Part shown: positions 43,401 through 51,681 of the stretch, one piece after another
Layout of the letters: each line of letters starts with the position of its first letter
Position numbering within the stretch: position 1 is the first letter of the stretch
DNA from: Janibacter alkaliphilus
Lineage (GTDB): Bacteria; Actinomycetota; Actinomycetes; Actinomycetales; Dermatophilaceae
Reading direction: 5' to 3'
Length of the DNA stretch: 64,000 bases
Assembly (NCBI RefSeq): GCF_013408565.1
Contig: NZ_JACBZX010000001.1
Coordinates: 2,418,001 to 2,482,000 of the forward strand
Program-made: the position numbers and the translations under genes
The notes under the pieces: generated by a model
Seen by the model: the letters and a program-made list of their open reading frames with translations, nothing else
Told to the model about the DNA's origin: nothing
Database searches by the model: none

Positions 43401-44325
43401 CCGGCGCGACCTGCTGCTGCACGTCGCCGAGCTGGACCGGTGGTCCCGGGCGAGCGGCCGGGGCGCCCGGCCGCGACGATCCGGGAAGGGAGCGTCGGTG
43501 CCGGCGGCGGGATGGGTCGGTGACGGGATGCCGGGCGCCCAGCAGGTGCGCCGCCGCGGGGTCGCCCCGGTGGCCAGCCAGCTCACCCTCGACCTCGGCG
43601 ACACCCCGGAGCTCGGCGAGGGGGCCGGGCTGCCGGAGATGAGCGTGCCGGACCAGGTCAGCGCCGAGCTGGACATCCTCGGCCTGGACGCCTCCCGGCA
43701 CGTCATGGACTTCTACGCGCCGATGCTGCGCGCGCTGGGCACCACCCGCAGCGCCGACATCCTCGGCGCACGCAGCGGGTCCGAGGTGCTCACCGCGGGG
43801 GTGAAGGTGGCCACCCAGACCCCGCCGGTGCGCTCCGGGCGACGGGTGGTCTTCCTCACCGTCGACGACGCCAGCGGCCCGGTGGACGCCACCTTCTTCG
43901 AGGACGCGCAGGGGCCGTACGCGGCGACCGTCTTCCACTCCTGGCTGCTGCTGGTCCGGGGCACGGTGCGGCGCACCGGTGAGCGTGGGGTCTCGCTGCT
44001 GGCCTCCGGTGCCTGGGAGCTCTCCGGGCTGTGGGAGGCCTGGCAGACCGGGGGGATCGAGGCGGTGCACGCGGCGCTCGCGGCGGCCGACGCGCTGGCC
44101 CAGGAGCGGGCCGACGCGGGAGAGGGTCGGCGGTCCGGTGCGGCGGGGAGCCAGGACGGCGGGACCGAGCAGCCGGGCGGCGGGGAGGGGCCGCGCCGAC
44201 GTCGGGTGCTGGTGCACGCCTCGGGCTACCGGCAGTCGCCCTACGCCGACACCCGGCCGGCGGGGGAGTCCCCCTCGACCGGTCGCAAGCTGTGGCACGC
44301 CTCGCCGGGCAGCTCGGGGTGGTGA
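40456..44325 (+). CDS. dnaE2: DnaE-type error-prone DNA polymerase III alpha subunit
   Basis: The 1289-residue C-family polymerase starts with a PHP domain (FAHLHVASGFSLRHGTS), whose metal ligands look partly lost. The palm has ARGSGAGSLVNHLLGIS and the catalytic PDIDIDVES (Asp466 and Asp468). KDDVEALGLLKLDVLG and GFCKAHAAAFAMPTYQSAW follow, then an OB domain near the C-terminus. QLTLDLGD near residue 1042 resembles a beta-clamp motif. SOS control and the operon indicate the mutagenic DnaE2 type rather than the replicative DnaE1. It is longer than the usual 1050-1200 residues because of linkers at both ends. No imuA' or imuB is present. Confidence 0.85.
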   Translation: MRPGAGDGFAHLHVASGFSLRHGTSTPEDLVARAVELGQPALALTDRDGLYGAVRFVRAATAAGVAPVLGADLAMGTTALGGPTVPRPGGRTPVRGGAEVDPRLPRVTVLARSAAAGVPHAAGWAALCRLVSDTHLTGERGDPVSTPEMIARRAAPAGSASATGPGEPGPLLVLLGPGSDVGRALLARRPEQARALLAAWHRLLPGAVAVEVVHHGGPPGTPASLSHAAALLGLADATGTPAVLSASVRHLDPQDAVVADVLDATRRLVVLDERHLDRVTDAAHLAGTASMARVARQVAEAAGGAGRYAGAGPGERAAALLQDTVATALACAQDARHDLGIGRVHLPEAGVLGLRPDQDPQRVLAERCRAAVGSRYPGASARLQRQVTERLEDELDVVAALGYPTYFLTVAAVVDLITEAGVRVAARGSGAGSLVNHLLGISAIDPVRHDLLMERFCSPLRAELPDIDIDVESARRTEIYERILTRFGRERVTCVSMMDTYKARHAIRDVGAALGMAPTEIDELAKSFPHIRARDVRHALTELPELRARGLDGPDGHRLSTLFDLVERLDGLPRHIALHPCGVVLSDAGLLDRTPVESSWLGFPMSQFDKDDVEALGLLKLDVLGIRMQSAMAHAVAEVERVDRRRIDLDDRDDVPLEDPATFAMIRTTHTLGCFQIESPGQRELIGKLGPTVFDDLITDISLFRPGPVKSDMIRPFLEARHGWSSPQFLHESLVDALAETEGVVVFHEQVLRIVAETTGVTLAQADEVRRTMGTPDGQQRIEAWWRPAALARGYRPEDVDRIWQVLAAFASFGFCKAHAAAFAMPTYQSAWLKTHHPAAFLAGVLTHDPGMYPKRLLLEEARALGVAILPVDVNASGAEYRVERLDPGARTLGEARPPADPDLPDGTGYGIRVALADVKGISEEEVARIVAGAPYESLTDVWTRARPSRPVLERLVLVGALDAVHGTGTTGGGLGHRGRLTRRDLLLHVAELDRWSRASGRGARPRRSGKGASVPAAGWVGDGMPGAQQVRRRGVAPVASQLTLDLGDTPELGEGAGLPEMSVPDQVSAELDILGLDASRHVMDFYAPMLRALGTTRSADILGARSGSEVLTAGVKVATQTPPVRSGRRVVFLTVDDASGPVDATFFEDAQGPYAATVFHSWLLLVRGTVRRTGERGVSLLASGAWELSGLWEAWQTGGIEAVHAALAAADALAQERADAGEGRRSGAAGSQDGGTEQPGGGEGPRRRRVLVHASGYRQSPYADTRPAGESPSTGRKLWHASPGSSGW

Positions 44326-44349
44326 CGGGTCGCCGTCACCCCTGCCGTC

Positions 44350-44355
44350 TAGGGT
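44350..44355 (+). promoter_or_regulatory. -10 box of methyltransferase gene, leaderless type
   Basis: TAGGGT ends seven bases before the GTG at 44363. It gives the methyltransferase-dinB pair its own promoter apart from the SOS operon; I see no LexA box here. Confidence 0.45.
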
Positions 44356-44362
44356 GGTCGAC

Positions 44363-45136
44363 GTGAGTGACGAGCGACGACGCCCCCGCCGCGGCGGCCT
44401 CGAGGGCAACCTGCGCACCGCCGCCGTGTGGACCCAGGTCCGCGACCTCGCCAAGGAGCGCCAGGCCGAGCTCTCCCGGCCGTTGCGGGTGCTCGACCTG
44501 GGCGGCGGCACCGGCGGCCTGGCCGTCGGTCTGGCTGAGCAGGGGCACTCGGTCACCGTCGTCGACCCCAGCGCCGACGCTCTTGCCTCGCTGCGCCGAC
44601 GGGTCTCCGAGTCGCCCGCCGCCGGGCGGATCAGCGCGGTCCAGGGCGACGCGGACACCCTCGACGGCATCGTCGCCACCGGCTCGGTCGACCTGGTCTG
44701 CTGCCACGACACCCTCGAGGTCACCGACGACCCGGCCGCCACCACCGCCCGGATCGCCGAGGTGCTCGCCCCCGGCGGCCACCTCAGCCTGGTCACCGCC
44801 CAGCGGGTGGCCGCGGTGCTCTCCCGGGCCCTGGCCGGCCGCTTCGACCAGGCCCGGGCGGTGCTCACCGCGACCGACGGCCGCTGGGGACCCACCGACC
44901 CGGCTCCGCGCCGCTTCGACCGCGACCAGGTGCTCGACCTGCTCGGCCGCGCCGGCTTCACCATCCTCGACGTGCGCGGGGTCCGGCTCTTCAGCGATCT
45001 CGTGCCCAGCGCGCTGGTCGACTCCGAGGCCGATCGGCTCGCCCTGCTCGAGCTCGAGGAGCTGGCCGCGACGGACCGCGAGCACCCGGGGCTCAGCGAG
45101 CTGGGCACGAGCATGCACGTGCTCGCCCGGCGGTGA
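44363..45136 (+). CDS. SAM-dependent methyltransferase, class I
   Basis: The 257-residue protein has motif I LRVLDLGGGTGGLAVGLAEQG (residues about 41-61), the acidic end of strand 2 (VTVVDPSAD) and motif IV VDLVCCHDTLEV. It resembles the SmtA/CmoM group that acts on tRNA modifications or small molecules; the substrate is unproven. It sits 37 bases after dnaE2 and 13 bases before dinB, and so may be co-expressed with dinB. Confidence 0.85.
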   Translation: MSDERRRPRRGGLEGNLRTAAVWTQVRDLAKERQAELSRPLRVLDLGGGTGGLAVGLAEQGHSVTVVDPSADALASLRRRVSESPAAGRISAVQGDADTLDGIVATGSVDLVCCHDTLEVTDDPAATTARIAEVLAPGGHLSLVTAQRVAAVLSRALAGRFDQARAVLTATDGRWGPTDPAPRRFDRDQVLDLLGRAGFTILDVRGVRLFSDLVPSALVDSEADRLALLELEELAATDREHPGLSELGTSMHVLARR

Positions 45137-45149
45137 CCGACCCGAGCCG

Positions 45150-46454
45150 ATGAGCCGGCGTCAGTTCTCGCCCCCGCCGCGCACCGGCGACGGGCCGCCG
45201 GACGACACCGGCTGCACCGTGCTGCACGTCGACATGGACGCCTTCTACGCCTCGGCCTCCCTGCTCAGCCGGCCCGAGCTGGTCGGCACCCCGGTGATCA
45301 TCGGCGGCGGCGGCCGCGGGGTGGTGCTCTCGGCGACCTACGAGGCCCGGGCCTTCGGGGTGACCTCGGCCATGCCGATGGGCCGGGCCCGACGGCTGTG
45401 CCCGCAGGCGACGGTGATCGCCCCCGACCACGACCTGTACTCGCGCATCTCCGCCGCGGTGATGGAGACCTTCGCCGACGTCACCCCCTCGGTCGAGCCG
45501 CTCAGCCTCGACGAGGCCTTCCTCGACGTCGCCGGGGCGGTGCGCCTCATGGGCAGCCCGGCCACCATCGCCGGCCGGATCCGGGACACCGTCGCCGACG
45601 AGCAGGGCATCACCTGCTCGGTCGGGGTCGCCGGGACGAAGTTCGTCGCCAAGCTCGCCTCCTCCCTGGCCAAGCCGGACGGGCTGCTCGTCGTCCCGGT
45701 CGCCGAGACCGTCACCTTCGTCCAGCAGCTGCCGGTGGGCGCCCTGTGGGGGGTCGGGGACAAGACCGAGGAGGCGCTCTCCCGGCTCGGCCTGCGCACC
45801 GTCGCCGACATCGCGCACACCCCGCGGGAGACCCTGGTGCGCGGGCTGGGCGAGGCCACCGGCGCGCACCTGCACGACCTCGCCTGGGGCCGCGACCCCC
45901 GGCGGGTCGAGCCGGTGCGGCGCGAGCGCAGCATCGGCCACGAGCAGACCTACGGTCACGACGTCGACGACCCCGTGGTGGTGCACCGCACCCTGCTGCG
46001 GCTCTCCGACCGGGCCGCCGCCCGGCTGCGCTCGCACGGCCTGGTCGGACGCACGGTGAGCATCAAGGTGCGGTTCGCCGACTTCACCACGATCACCCGG
46101 TCGCGGTCGCTCGGGGAGGCCACCGACATCAGCCGGGACATCCACGCGGTCGCCCGGGACCTCTACGACGCCCTCGGGCTGCAACGGGCGCGGGTGCGCC
46201 TGGTCGGGGTCCGGGTCGAGCAGCTCTCCGACGCCTCGAGCACCCCGGTCCAGGTCCGCCTGGACGAGCCCGACCACGGCTGGCGGGAGGCGGACCGGGC
46301 GATCGACCGGGCCAGCGCCCGCTTCGGCGCCGGCAGCGTGCGCCCGGCCAGCCTCATCGCCGAGCAGGACCGCCGCTCGCCGCCGCCGGGAGGCGGGCCC
46401 GGGACCGCCAGCAGGGGCCGACCTACCGAAGGTCGCGATCGCGACCTAGACTGA
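45150..46454 (+). CDS. dinB: DNA polymerase IV (Y family)
   Basis: The 434-residue translesion polymerase has Asp28 in HVDMDAFYAS and Asp121-Glu122 in SLDEAFLDV, the metal-binding triad. Tyr33 is at the steric-gate position. TCSVGVAGTKFVAKLASSLAKPDG and the HhH region (LPVGALWGVGDKTEE) follow, then the little-finger domain. QVRLDE near residue 372 is a weak clamp-binding motif. The last 40 residues are disordered. The ATG is 13 bases after the methyltransferase stop. A complete polymerase, unlike ImuB. Confidence 0.94.
   Translation: MSRRQFSPPPRTGDGPPDDTGCTVLHVDMDAFYASASLLSRPELVGTPVIIGGGGRGVVLSATYEARAFGVTSAMPMGRARRLCPQATVIAPDHDLYSRISAAVMETFADVTPSVEPLSLDEAFLDVAGAVRLMGSPATIAGRIRDTVADEQGITCSVGVAGTKFVAKLASSLAKPDGLLVVPVAETVTFVQQLPVGALWGVGDKTEEALSRLGLRTVADIAHTPRETLVRGLGEATGAHLHDLAWGRDPRRVEPVRRERSIGHEQTYGHDVDDPVVVHRTLLRLSDRAAARLRSHGLVGRTVSIKVRFADFTTITRSRSLGEATDISRDIHAVARDLYDALGLQRARVRLVGVRVEQLSDASSTPVQVRLDEPDHGWREADRAIDRASARFGAGSVRPASLIAEQDRRSPPPGGGPGTASRGRPTEGRDRDLD
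46447..46452 (+). promoter_or_regulatory. Probable -10 box of DUF3040 gene
   Basis: TAGACT overlaps the last codons of dinB, 63 bases before the ATG at 46516; an AAGGAGG lies close to that ATG. Confidence 0.4.
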
Positions 46455-46515
46455 GCGGTAGACCACACCGCCGTGACCAGCGGCGGCGGTCCCGACAGCA
46501 CACCAAGGAGGGGCA

Positions 46516-46959
46516 ATGGCTCTGTCAGAGCGCGAGCAGCAGATGCTCGACCAGATGGAGCAGGCCCTGCGCGCAGAGGACCCGCGCTTCGCCTCGCAGA
46601 TGAACGGCAGCTCACGGCTGCCGGAGGACCGTCGGCGGCTGCTCGTCGGCGGCCTGGGGGCGCTGGCCGGCCTGGGGCTGGTCATCCTCGGCATCAACAC
46701 CACCATGTGGATCGGCGTCGCCGGCTTCGTCCTCATCGTCGCCGCGGTCGCCTTCGCGCTGGCCCCGCGCAAGGGCGGCGGCAGCGACGAGGGCCTCGCG
46801 GTCGTCGCCGAGGACGGCTCGGTGCAGCAGCCGCGGCGGGCGAAGAAGCCGCGCCGCCGCCCGCAGGGAGCCGCCCGGCCGCAGAACCGGGGAAGCTTCA
46901 TGCAGCGGATGGAGCAGCGCTGGGACGAGCGGCGCCAGGGCGGCCAGGGCCGCTTCTGA
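46516..46959 (+). CDS. DUF3040 membrane protein
   Basis: The 147-residue protein begins ALSEREQQMLDQMEQALRAEDP, the DUF3040 signature, followed by two transmembrane helices (about 43-83) and a basic tail (KKPRRRPQGAARPQNRG). These proteins are near-universal in actinobacteria; in M. tuberculosis the Rv2169c homologue lies close to metF. Function is unknown. AAGGAGG at eight bases supports the ATG. Confidence 0.88.
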   Translation: MALSEREQQMLDQMEQALRAEDPRFASQMNGSSRLPEDRRRLLVGGLGALAGLGLVILGINTTMWIGVAGFVLIVAAVAFALAPRKGGGSDEGLAVVAEDGSVQQPRRAKKPRRRPQGAARPQNRGSFMQRMEQRWDERRQGGQGRF

Positions 46960-46969
46960 CCGTCGCGGG

Positions 46970-47515
46970 TCAGGCCATGTGGGAGGCGATGCCCGCCACC
47001 CACACGAAGCCGATCGCGGCCGCGGTGAGCAGTTCGATGCCCATGCTGTGCACCACGCCGCGCAGCGCCGCCCGGGTCGCGTCCCAGGCCTTCGACAGCT
47101 CGCGGTAGCGGGCCAGCTCGACGAGCATGATGCCGCCGACGAAGAAGAGCGGCAGCCCCACGACCGGCACGACGAAGAAGCCGACGATCCCGGCGACCGC
47201 CGCCAGCAGCAGCGTCGAGGTGGCCACCCCGTCGCGGCGCATGCGTCGCCCGGGGACGAGCACCTGCAGGGCGACGCCGCACAGGTAGACCAGCACCGCG
47301 ACGCCGAAGGTCATCCAGGCGCGGGTGCCGCCGGTGTCGATGGCCCAGACCAGCACCGTCGCGGTGCACAGCAGCAGGCCCGGCAGCACCGGCAGCACGA
47401 TGCCCACGACCCCGATCGCGAAGGCCAGGGCGAAGAGCCACATGGCCCACGTGACCGGGTCGGGGGCGTCGCTCAGGGGCAGGGCGCCGCCCAGCAGCGG
47501 AGCGACGGTGCTCAC
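46970..47515 (-). CDS. DUF456 membrane protein
   Basis: The 181-residue protein has about five transmembrane helices with the DUF456 pattern (FAIGVVGIVLPVLPGLLL and GFFVVPVVGLPLFFVGGIMLVEL). The function is unknown; the family is widespread in actinobacteria. It converges with the DUF3040 gene ten bases away. The ATG is the first in frame. Confidence 0.85.
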   Translation of the reverse strand: MSTVAPLLGGALPLSDAPDPVTWAMWLFALAFAIGVVGIVLPVLPGLLLCTATVLVWAIDTGGTRAWMTFGVAVLVYLCGVALQVLVPGRRMRRDGVATSTLLLAAVAGIVGFFVVPVVGLPLFFVGGIMLVELARYRELSKAWDATRAALRGVVHSMGIELLTAAAIGFVWVAGIASHMA

Positions 47516-47549
47516 CGTCGCCGCTGCCGGGTCGTCGGCGCCGGGGTGC

Positions 47550-47771
47550 TCAGCGCTCCCCGTCCGGCGCCACGGCCGGGGTCTCGTCCAGGGAGGAGGA
47601 CTGGTCGTCGATCTCGGCCAGGTCCTTCAGCGCGGGGATGTGCTCGCGGCCGTGGTGAGCGCAGAAGAGCAGCTCACCGCCCGCGTGCAGACGCGCCCGC
47701 ACGTACGCCCGGGCTCCGCAGCGGTCGCAGCGGTCGGCCGCGGTCAGGGGGCTCACCAGGGTTGCGTTCAC
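47550..47771 (-). CDS. DUF7455 zinc-ribbon-like small protein
   Basis: This 73-residue protein has LTAADRCDRCGARAYVRARL and ELLFCAHHGREHIPAL, where CDRC and CAHHGREH could form a zinc site. It matches the DUF7455 family, usually found next to the topoisomerase IV parE gene in actinobacteria, as here. The GTG at 47771 has AAGGCGAG upstream. The longer frame upstream is antisense to the parE leader. The function is unknown. Confidence 0.8.
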   Translation of the reverse strand: MNATLVSPLTAADRCDRCGARAYVRARLHAGGELLFCAHHGREHIPALKDLAEIDDQSSSLDETPAVAPDGER

Positions 47772-48081
47772 GTCTCGCCTTCTTTCGTGCTCGGTGGTCT
47801 CTCGACTACGAGTGGGAACAGTCAAGCACGCCGAACCCTTCCCGCGCCGCAGGGTTACGCCCGTGGCGTACGGCACAGCCCTGAGTGCCGCCCTGGGACG
47901 ACACCTCGCGGCGCCTCCACGCCACGCCACCCGCAGGGCGACCTCACCGGGGTTGTCGGCGCCGCGGGATAGTCTGCCGAGCAGCCGGTCGCCCCCGGCG
48001 GGTCGCCCCCGGCGGCCCGGCACCGGGAGGCGGCGCCGGCCGAGGACCAGACCGAGCGACCGCAGAGGACCGACCAGGCCA
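47772..48081. other. Divergent promoter region between DUF7455 and parE
   Basis: No gene is seen in these 310 bases. A TAGTCT at 47970-47975 is a possible parE -10, which would leave a leader of about 100 bases. TTGACT on the minus strand (47820-47826) may be a -35 for DUF7455. No tRNA-like or riboswitch-like fold stands out. Confidence 0.4.
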
Positions 48082-50220
48082 GTGCCCGCCACGACCGCGA
48101 CCACCGCCGCCAGCACCAAGAGCGCGAAGGACTACTCCGCCCACCACCTCCAGGTCCTCGAGGGCCTGGAGGCGGTCCGCAAGCGGCCGGGCATGTACAT
48201 CGGCAGCACCGACAGCCGCGGCCTGATGCACTGCCTGTGGGAGATCCTCGACAACGCCGTCGACGAGGCCCTCGGCGGGCACGGCGACCGGATCGAGGTG
48301 CTGCTGCACGCCGACGGGTCGGTGGAGATCCGGGACAACGCCCGCGGCATCCCCGTCGACATCGAGCCGCGCACCGGCCTGACCGGCGTCGAGGTGGTCT
48401 ACACCAAGCTGCACGCCGGCGGGAAGTTCGGCGGCGGCAGCTACACCGCCTCCGGTGGTCTGCACGGGGTCGGCGCGTCGGTGGTCAACGCGCTCTCCTC
48501 CCGGCTCGACGTCGAGGTCGACCGGGGCGGCAAGACGTACGCGATGAGCTTCCGCCGGGGTGAGCCCGGCCGGTTCGCCGACGACGCCGGGACCAGCGGC
48601 AGCAAGTCGCCGGAGAGCGACTTCGCCCCCTACGACAAGGGCAGCGAGCTCGAGGTCGTCGGCAAGGCCAAGCGGGGCGTGACCGGGACGCGGGTGCGCT
48701 TCTGGGCCGACCGGCAGATCTTCGTCCGGGACGCCCGGCTCGACCTGGAGGCGCTGACCCAGCGGGTGCGCCAGACCTCCTTCCTCGTCCCCGGACTGAC
48801 CATCGTCGTGCGCGACGAGCGGGGGATCGACGGCGCCGAGCCGACCGAGGAGGTCTTCCACCACGAGGGCGGCATCAGCGAGTTCGCCGAGTTCCTCGCC
48901 CCCGACCCGGCGGTCACCGACGTCTGGCGCCTGCAGGGCGAGGGCACCTTCACCGAGACCGTCCCGGTGCTCGACGACAAGGGGCACATGACCCCCACCG
49001 AGGTCGAGCGCACCTGCGAGGTGGACGTCGCGGTGCGCTGGGGGACCGGGTACGACCCGCGGGTCTCCTCCTTCGTCAACATCATCGCCACGCCCAAGGG
49101 CGGCACCCACCTGGCCGGCTTCGAGCAGGCGCTGCTGAAGGTCTTCCGCAAGCAGCTGGCCGACAACGCCCGCAAGCTCAAGGTCGGCGGGGACAAGGCG
49201 GAGAAGGAGGACGTGCTCGCCGGGCTGACCGCGGTGGTCACCGTCCGGCTGGCCGAGCCCCAGTTCGAGGGCCAGACCAAGGAGGTGCTCGGCACCTCGG
49301 CGGTCCGCGCCATCGTCAGCAAGGTCGTCGACTCGGCGCTGACCGAGCGGCTGTCCTCGCCGCGGCGCGGCGAGAAGCAGATGGCCACCCAGCTGCTGGA
49401 GAAGGTCGTCGCCGAGATGAAGTCGCGGATCTCGGCCCGCCAGCACAAGGAGACCCAGCGCCGCAAGAACGCGCTGGAGACCTCCAGCCTGCCGCCGAAG
49501 CTGCGCGACTGCCGCAGCAACGACGTGGACTCCACCGAGCTCTTCCTCGTCGAGGGCGACTCGGCGATGGGCACCGCCAAGGAGGCTCGGGACAGCGAGT
49601 TCCAGGCGCTGCTGCCGCTGCGCGGCAAGATCCTCAACGTGCAGAAGGCGGCCATCGGCGACATGCTCAAGAACGCCGAGTGCGCCTCGATCATCCAGGT
49701 CATCGGGGCCGGGTCCGGCCGCAGCTTCGACCTGGAGGCCACCCGCTACGGCAAGGTCATCATCATGACCGACGCCGACGTCGACGGCGCGCACATCCGC
49801 AGCCTGCTGCTGACCCTCTTCTTCCGCTACATGCGCCCGCTGGTCGAGGCCGGCCGGGTCTTCGCCGCGGTGCCGCCGCTGCACCGGCTCGAGGTGATCA
49901 ACCCGGGCTCGAAGAAGAACGAGCTGATCTACACCTACGCCGAGGCGGAGATGCGCAAGCAGGTGGCGGCGCTGACGAAGAAGGGCCGCAACCTCAAGCA
50001 GCCGATCCAGCGCTACAAGGGGCTGGGCGAGATGGACGCCGACCAGCTGGCCGAGACGACGATGGACCCGCGGCACCGGATGTTGCGCCGGGTGACGATG
50101 GCCGACGTCGAGGAGGCCGAGCGGATCTTCGAGCTGCTCATGGGCAAGGACGTCGACCCGCGCCGGGACTTCATCGTCTCCTCGGCCGACACCCTGGACC
50201 GCGAGCGCATCGACGCCTGA
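48082..50220 (+). CDS. parE: DNA topoisomerase IV subunit B
   Basis: The 712-residue ATPase subunit of the type IIA topoisomerase that decatenates chromosomes. It has EILDNAVDEALGG and GRGIP-type GHKL motifs, YTASGGLHGVGASVVNALS, then the TOPRIM domain with VEGDSAMG, PLRGKILNV and DADVDGAHIR. It is called ParE, not GyrB, because gyrB normally sits near oriC with recF and because parC is 6 kb away. The start is uncertain: the GTG at 48082 is the best fit, as the family begins just before DYSAHHLQVLEGLEAVRKRPGMY. Confidence 0.9.
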   Translation: MPATTATTAASTKSAKDYSAHHLQVLEGLEAVRKRPGMYIGSTDSRGLMHCLWEILDNAVDEALGGHGDRIEVLLHADGSVEIRDNARGIPVDIEPRTGLTGVEVVYTKLHAGGKFGGGSYTASGGLHGVGASVVNALSSRLDVEVDRGGKTYAMSFRRGEPGRFADDAGTSGSKSPESDFAPYDKGSELEVVGKAKRGVTGTRVRFWADRQIFVRDARLDLEALTQRVRQTSFLVPGLTIVVRDERGIDGAEPTEEVFHHEGGISEFAEFLAPDPAVTDVWRLQGEGTFTETVPVLDDKGHMTPTEVERTCEVDVAVRWGTGYDPRVSSFVNIIATPKGGTHLAGFEQALLKVFRKQLADNARKLKVGGDKAEKEDVLAGLTAVVTVRLAEPQFEGQTKEVLGTSAVRAIVSKVVDSALTERLSSPRRGEKQMATQLLEKVVAEMKSRISARQHKETQRRKNALETSSLPPKLRDCRSNDVDSTELFLVEGDSAMGTAKEARDSEFQALLPLRGKILNVQKAAIGDMLKNAECASIIQVIGAGSGRSFDLEATRYGKVIIMTDADVDGAHIRSLLLTLFFRYMRPLVEAGRVFAAVPPLHRLEVINPGSKKNELIYTYAEAEMRKQVAALTKKGRNLKQPIQRYKGLGEMDADQLAETTMDPRHRMLRRVTMADVEEAERIFELLMGKDVDPRRDFIVSSADTLDRERIDA

Positions 50221-50307
50221 GCGGGGTAGCGACGGGGCTCAGCCTGCTGCCGGGTGCCGCACGCCGGTCTCGTGCCGGGATCGCGTCGTCGAGGGGAGAG
50301 GCAGACT

Positions 50308-51681
50308 GTGTCGTCGAGCGCGAGGATCGCACCCGAGACCGGGTCGCCGCGACGGGAGCGGGTGCAGCGGCGCACGCTGGCCACGGTGGCGCTGGCGCAG
50401 GTGCTCGGCGGTGCCGGGCTCGCGGCCGGCGCCACCGTGGGGGCGCTGCTGGCCGAGGAGATGCTCGGCAGCGAGGGGCTGGCCGGGATCCCGGTGGGGC
50501 TCTTCACCCTCGGGTCGGCCCTGGCGGCCTATCTCGTGGGGTGGTCCAGCCAGCGCTCCGGCCGGCGTCGCGGGCTGACCGCCGGGTTCGTCGCCGGTGC
50601 GCTGGGCGCGGTCGGTGTGGTCGTCGCGGCGACCACGGAGCAGCTGGTCCTGCTGCTGGTCGCGCTGCTCGTCTACGGGGCGGGCAGCGCGACGAGCCTG
50701 CAGGCCCGGTACGCCGGCACCGACCTGGCCACCCCGGCCCGACGAGGCCGGGCGGTGAGCATCGCCATGCTGGCCACCACCGGTGGGGCGGTCGCCGGTC
50801 CCAACCTCGTCGAGCCGCTCGGGACGCTGGCCGGGTCCCTCGGGCTGCCGGCGCTGACCGGCCCCTTCCTGCTGGCGGCCGCGGCCTACGCCGCGGCGGG
50901 CGCCGTGGTGTGGCTGCTGCTGCGCCCGGACCCGCTGCTGCTGGCCCGGGACCTGGAGCGGGGTGCCGAGCTCGGCACGAGCGAGCCGGAGCCGCCGGTC
51001 CCGCCGGACGCGACGGCCGCCGAGGTGGAGGCGGGCTCGGGGTCGGAACGCTCGGGGTCGGGTTCGGTAGGCAGGGGAGCCGCTGGCGCCGCGGTGGCGA
51101 GAGAGCTCCGCCCCGGCGCCTACGTGGGTGCCGCGACCATGGTGCTCACCCAGATCGCGATGGTCGCGATCATGACGATGACCCCGGTGCACATGCACCG
51201 GCACGGGCACGACCTCGGCGACGTCGGGCTGGTGATCAGCCTGCACATCGCCGCCATGTACCTGCCGTCACCGGTCACCGGGATGCTCGTCGACCGGGTC
51301 GGGCGCGGGGCGACGGCGCTGGCCTCCGGCGCCGTGCTGCTGCTGGCCGGGGTCACCGCGGCGCTGGCGCCCGGCGCCTCGCTGACCTGGACCGTGCTGG
51401 CGCTGATGCTGCTCGGTCTCGGCTGGAACCTCGGTCTGATCAGCGGGACCGCGCAGGTCGTCGACGCCACCGGTCCGGCGGACCGTCCCAGGGTGCAGGG
51501 GAGCATCGACGTCCTCGTCGCCCTCGCCGGTGCGGCCGACGGGGTGCTGTCCGGCGTGGTGGTCTCGGCGACGAGCTTCGCCGTGCTCGGCCTGGGCGGC
51601 GGGGCGCTGGCCCTGCTGCTCGTCCCCGTGCTGGCGCTGGGAGCCCGGCGCAGCGACCGGCTCAGGGCAGGTGGCCGCTGA
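50308..51681 (+). CDS. MFS transporter
   Basis: The 457-residue protein has about 12 transmembrane helices in two halves, joined by an acidic Gly/Ser-rich loop (about 220-270). GWSSQRSGRRRGL between helices 2 and 3 is the usual MFS signature region. The second half contains MTPVHMHRHGHDLGDVGLVISLH, seen in a group of uncharacterised actinobacterial exporters. The substrate is unknown. GAGGGGAGAGG precedes the GTG. Its 3' end overlaps the convergent SulP gene by 20 bases. Confidence 0.85.
   Translation: MSSSARIAPETGSPRRERVQRRTLATVALAQVLGGAGLAAGATVGALLAEEMLGSEGLAGIPVGLFTLGSALAAYLVGWSSQRSGRRRGLTAGFVAGALGAVGVVVAATTEQLVLLLVALLVYGAGSATSLQARYAGTDLATPARRGRAVSIAMLATTGGAVAGPNLVEPLGTLAGSLGLPALTGPFLLAAAAYAAAGAVVWLLLRPDPLLLARDLERGAELGTSEPEPPVPPDATAAEVEAGSGSERSGSGSVGRGAAGAAVARELRPGAYVGAATMVLTQIAMVAIMTMTPVHMHRHGHDLGDVGLVISLHIAAMYLPSPVTGMLVDRVGRGATALASGAVLLLAGVTAALAPGASLTWTVLALMLLGLGWNLGLISGTAQVVDATGPADRPRVQGSIDVLVALAGAADGVLSGVVVSATSFAVLGLGGGALALLLVPVLALGARRSDRLRAGGR

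Noticed and set aside
44363..46454. Methyltransferase and dinB as part of the LexA-controlled operon
   Set aside because: A separate TAGGGT leaderless promoter lies after dnaE2 and there is no LexA box there. Read-through is possible but not shown, so they were kept as a separate unit.
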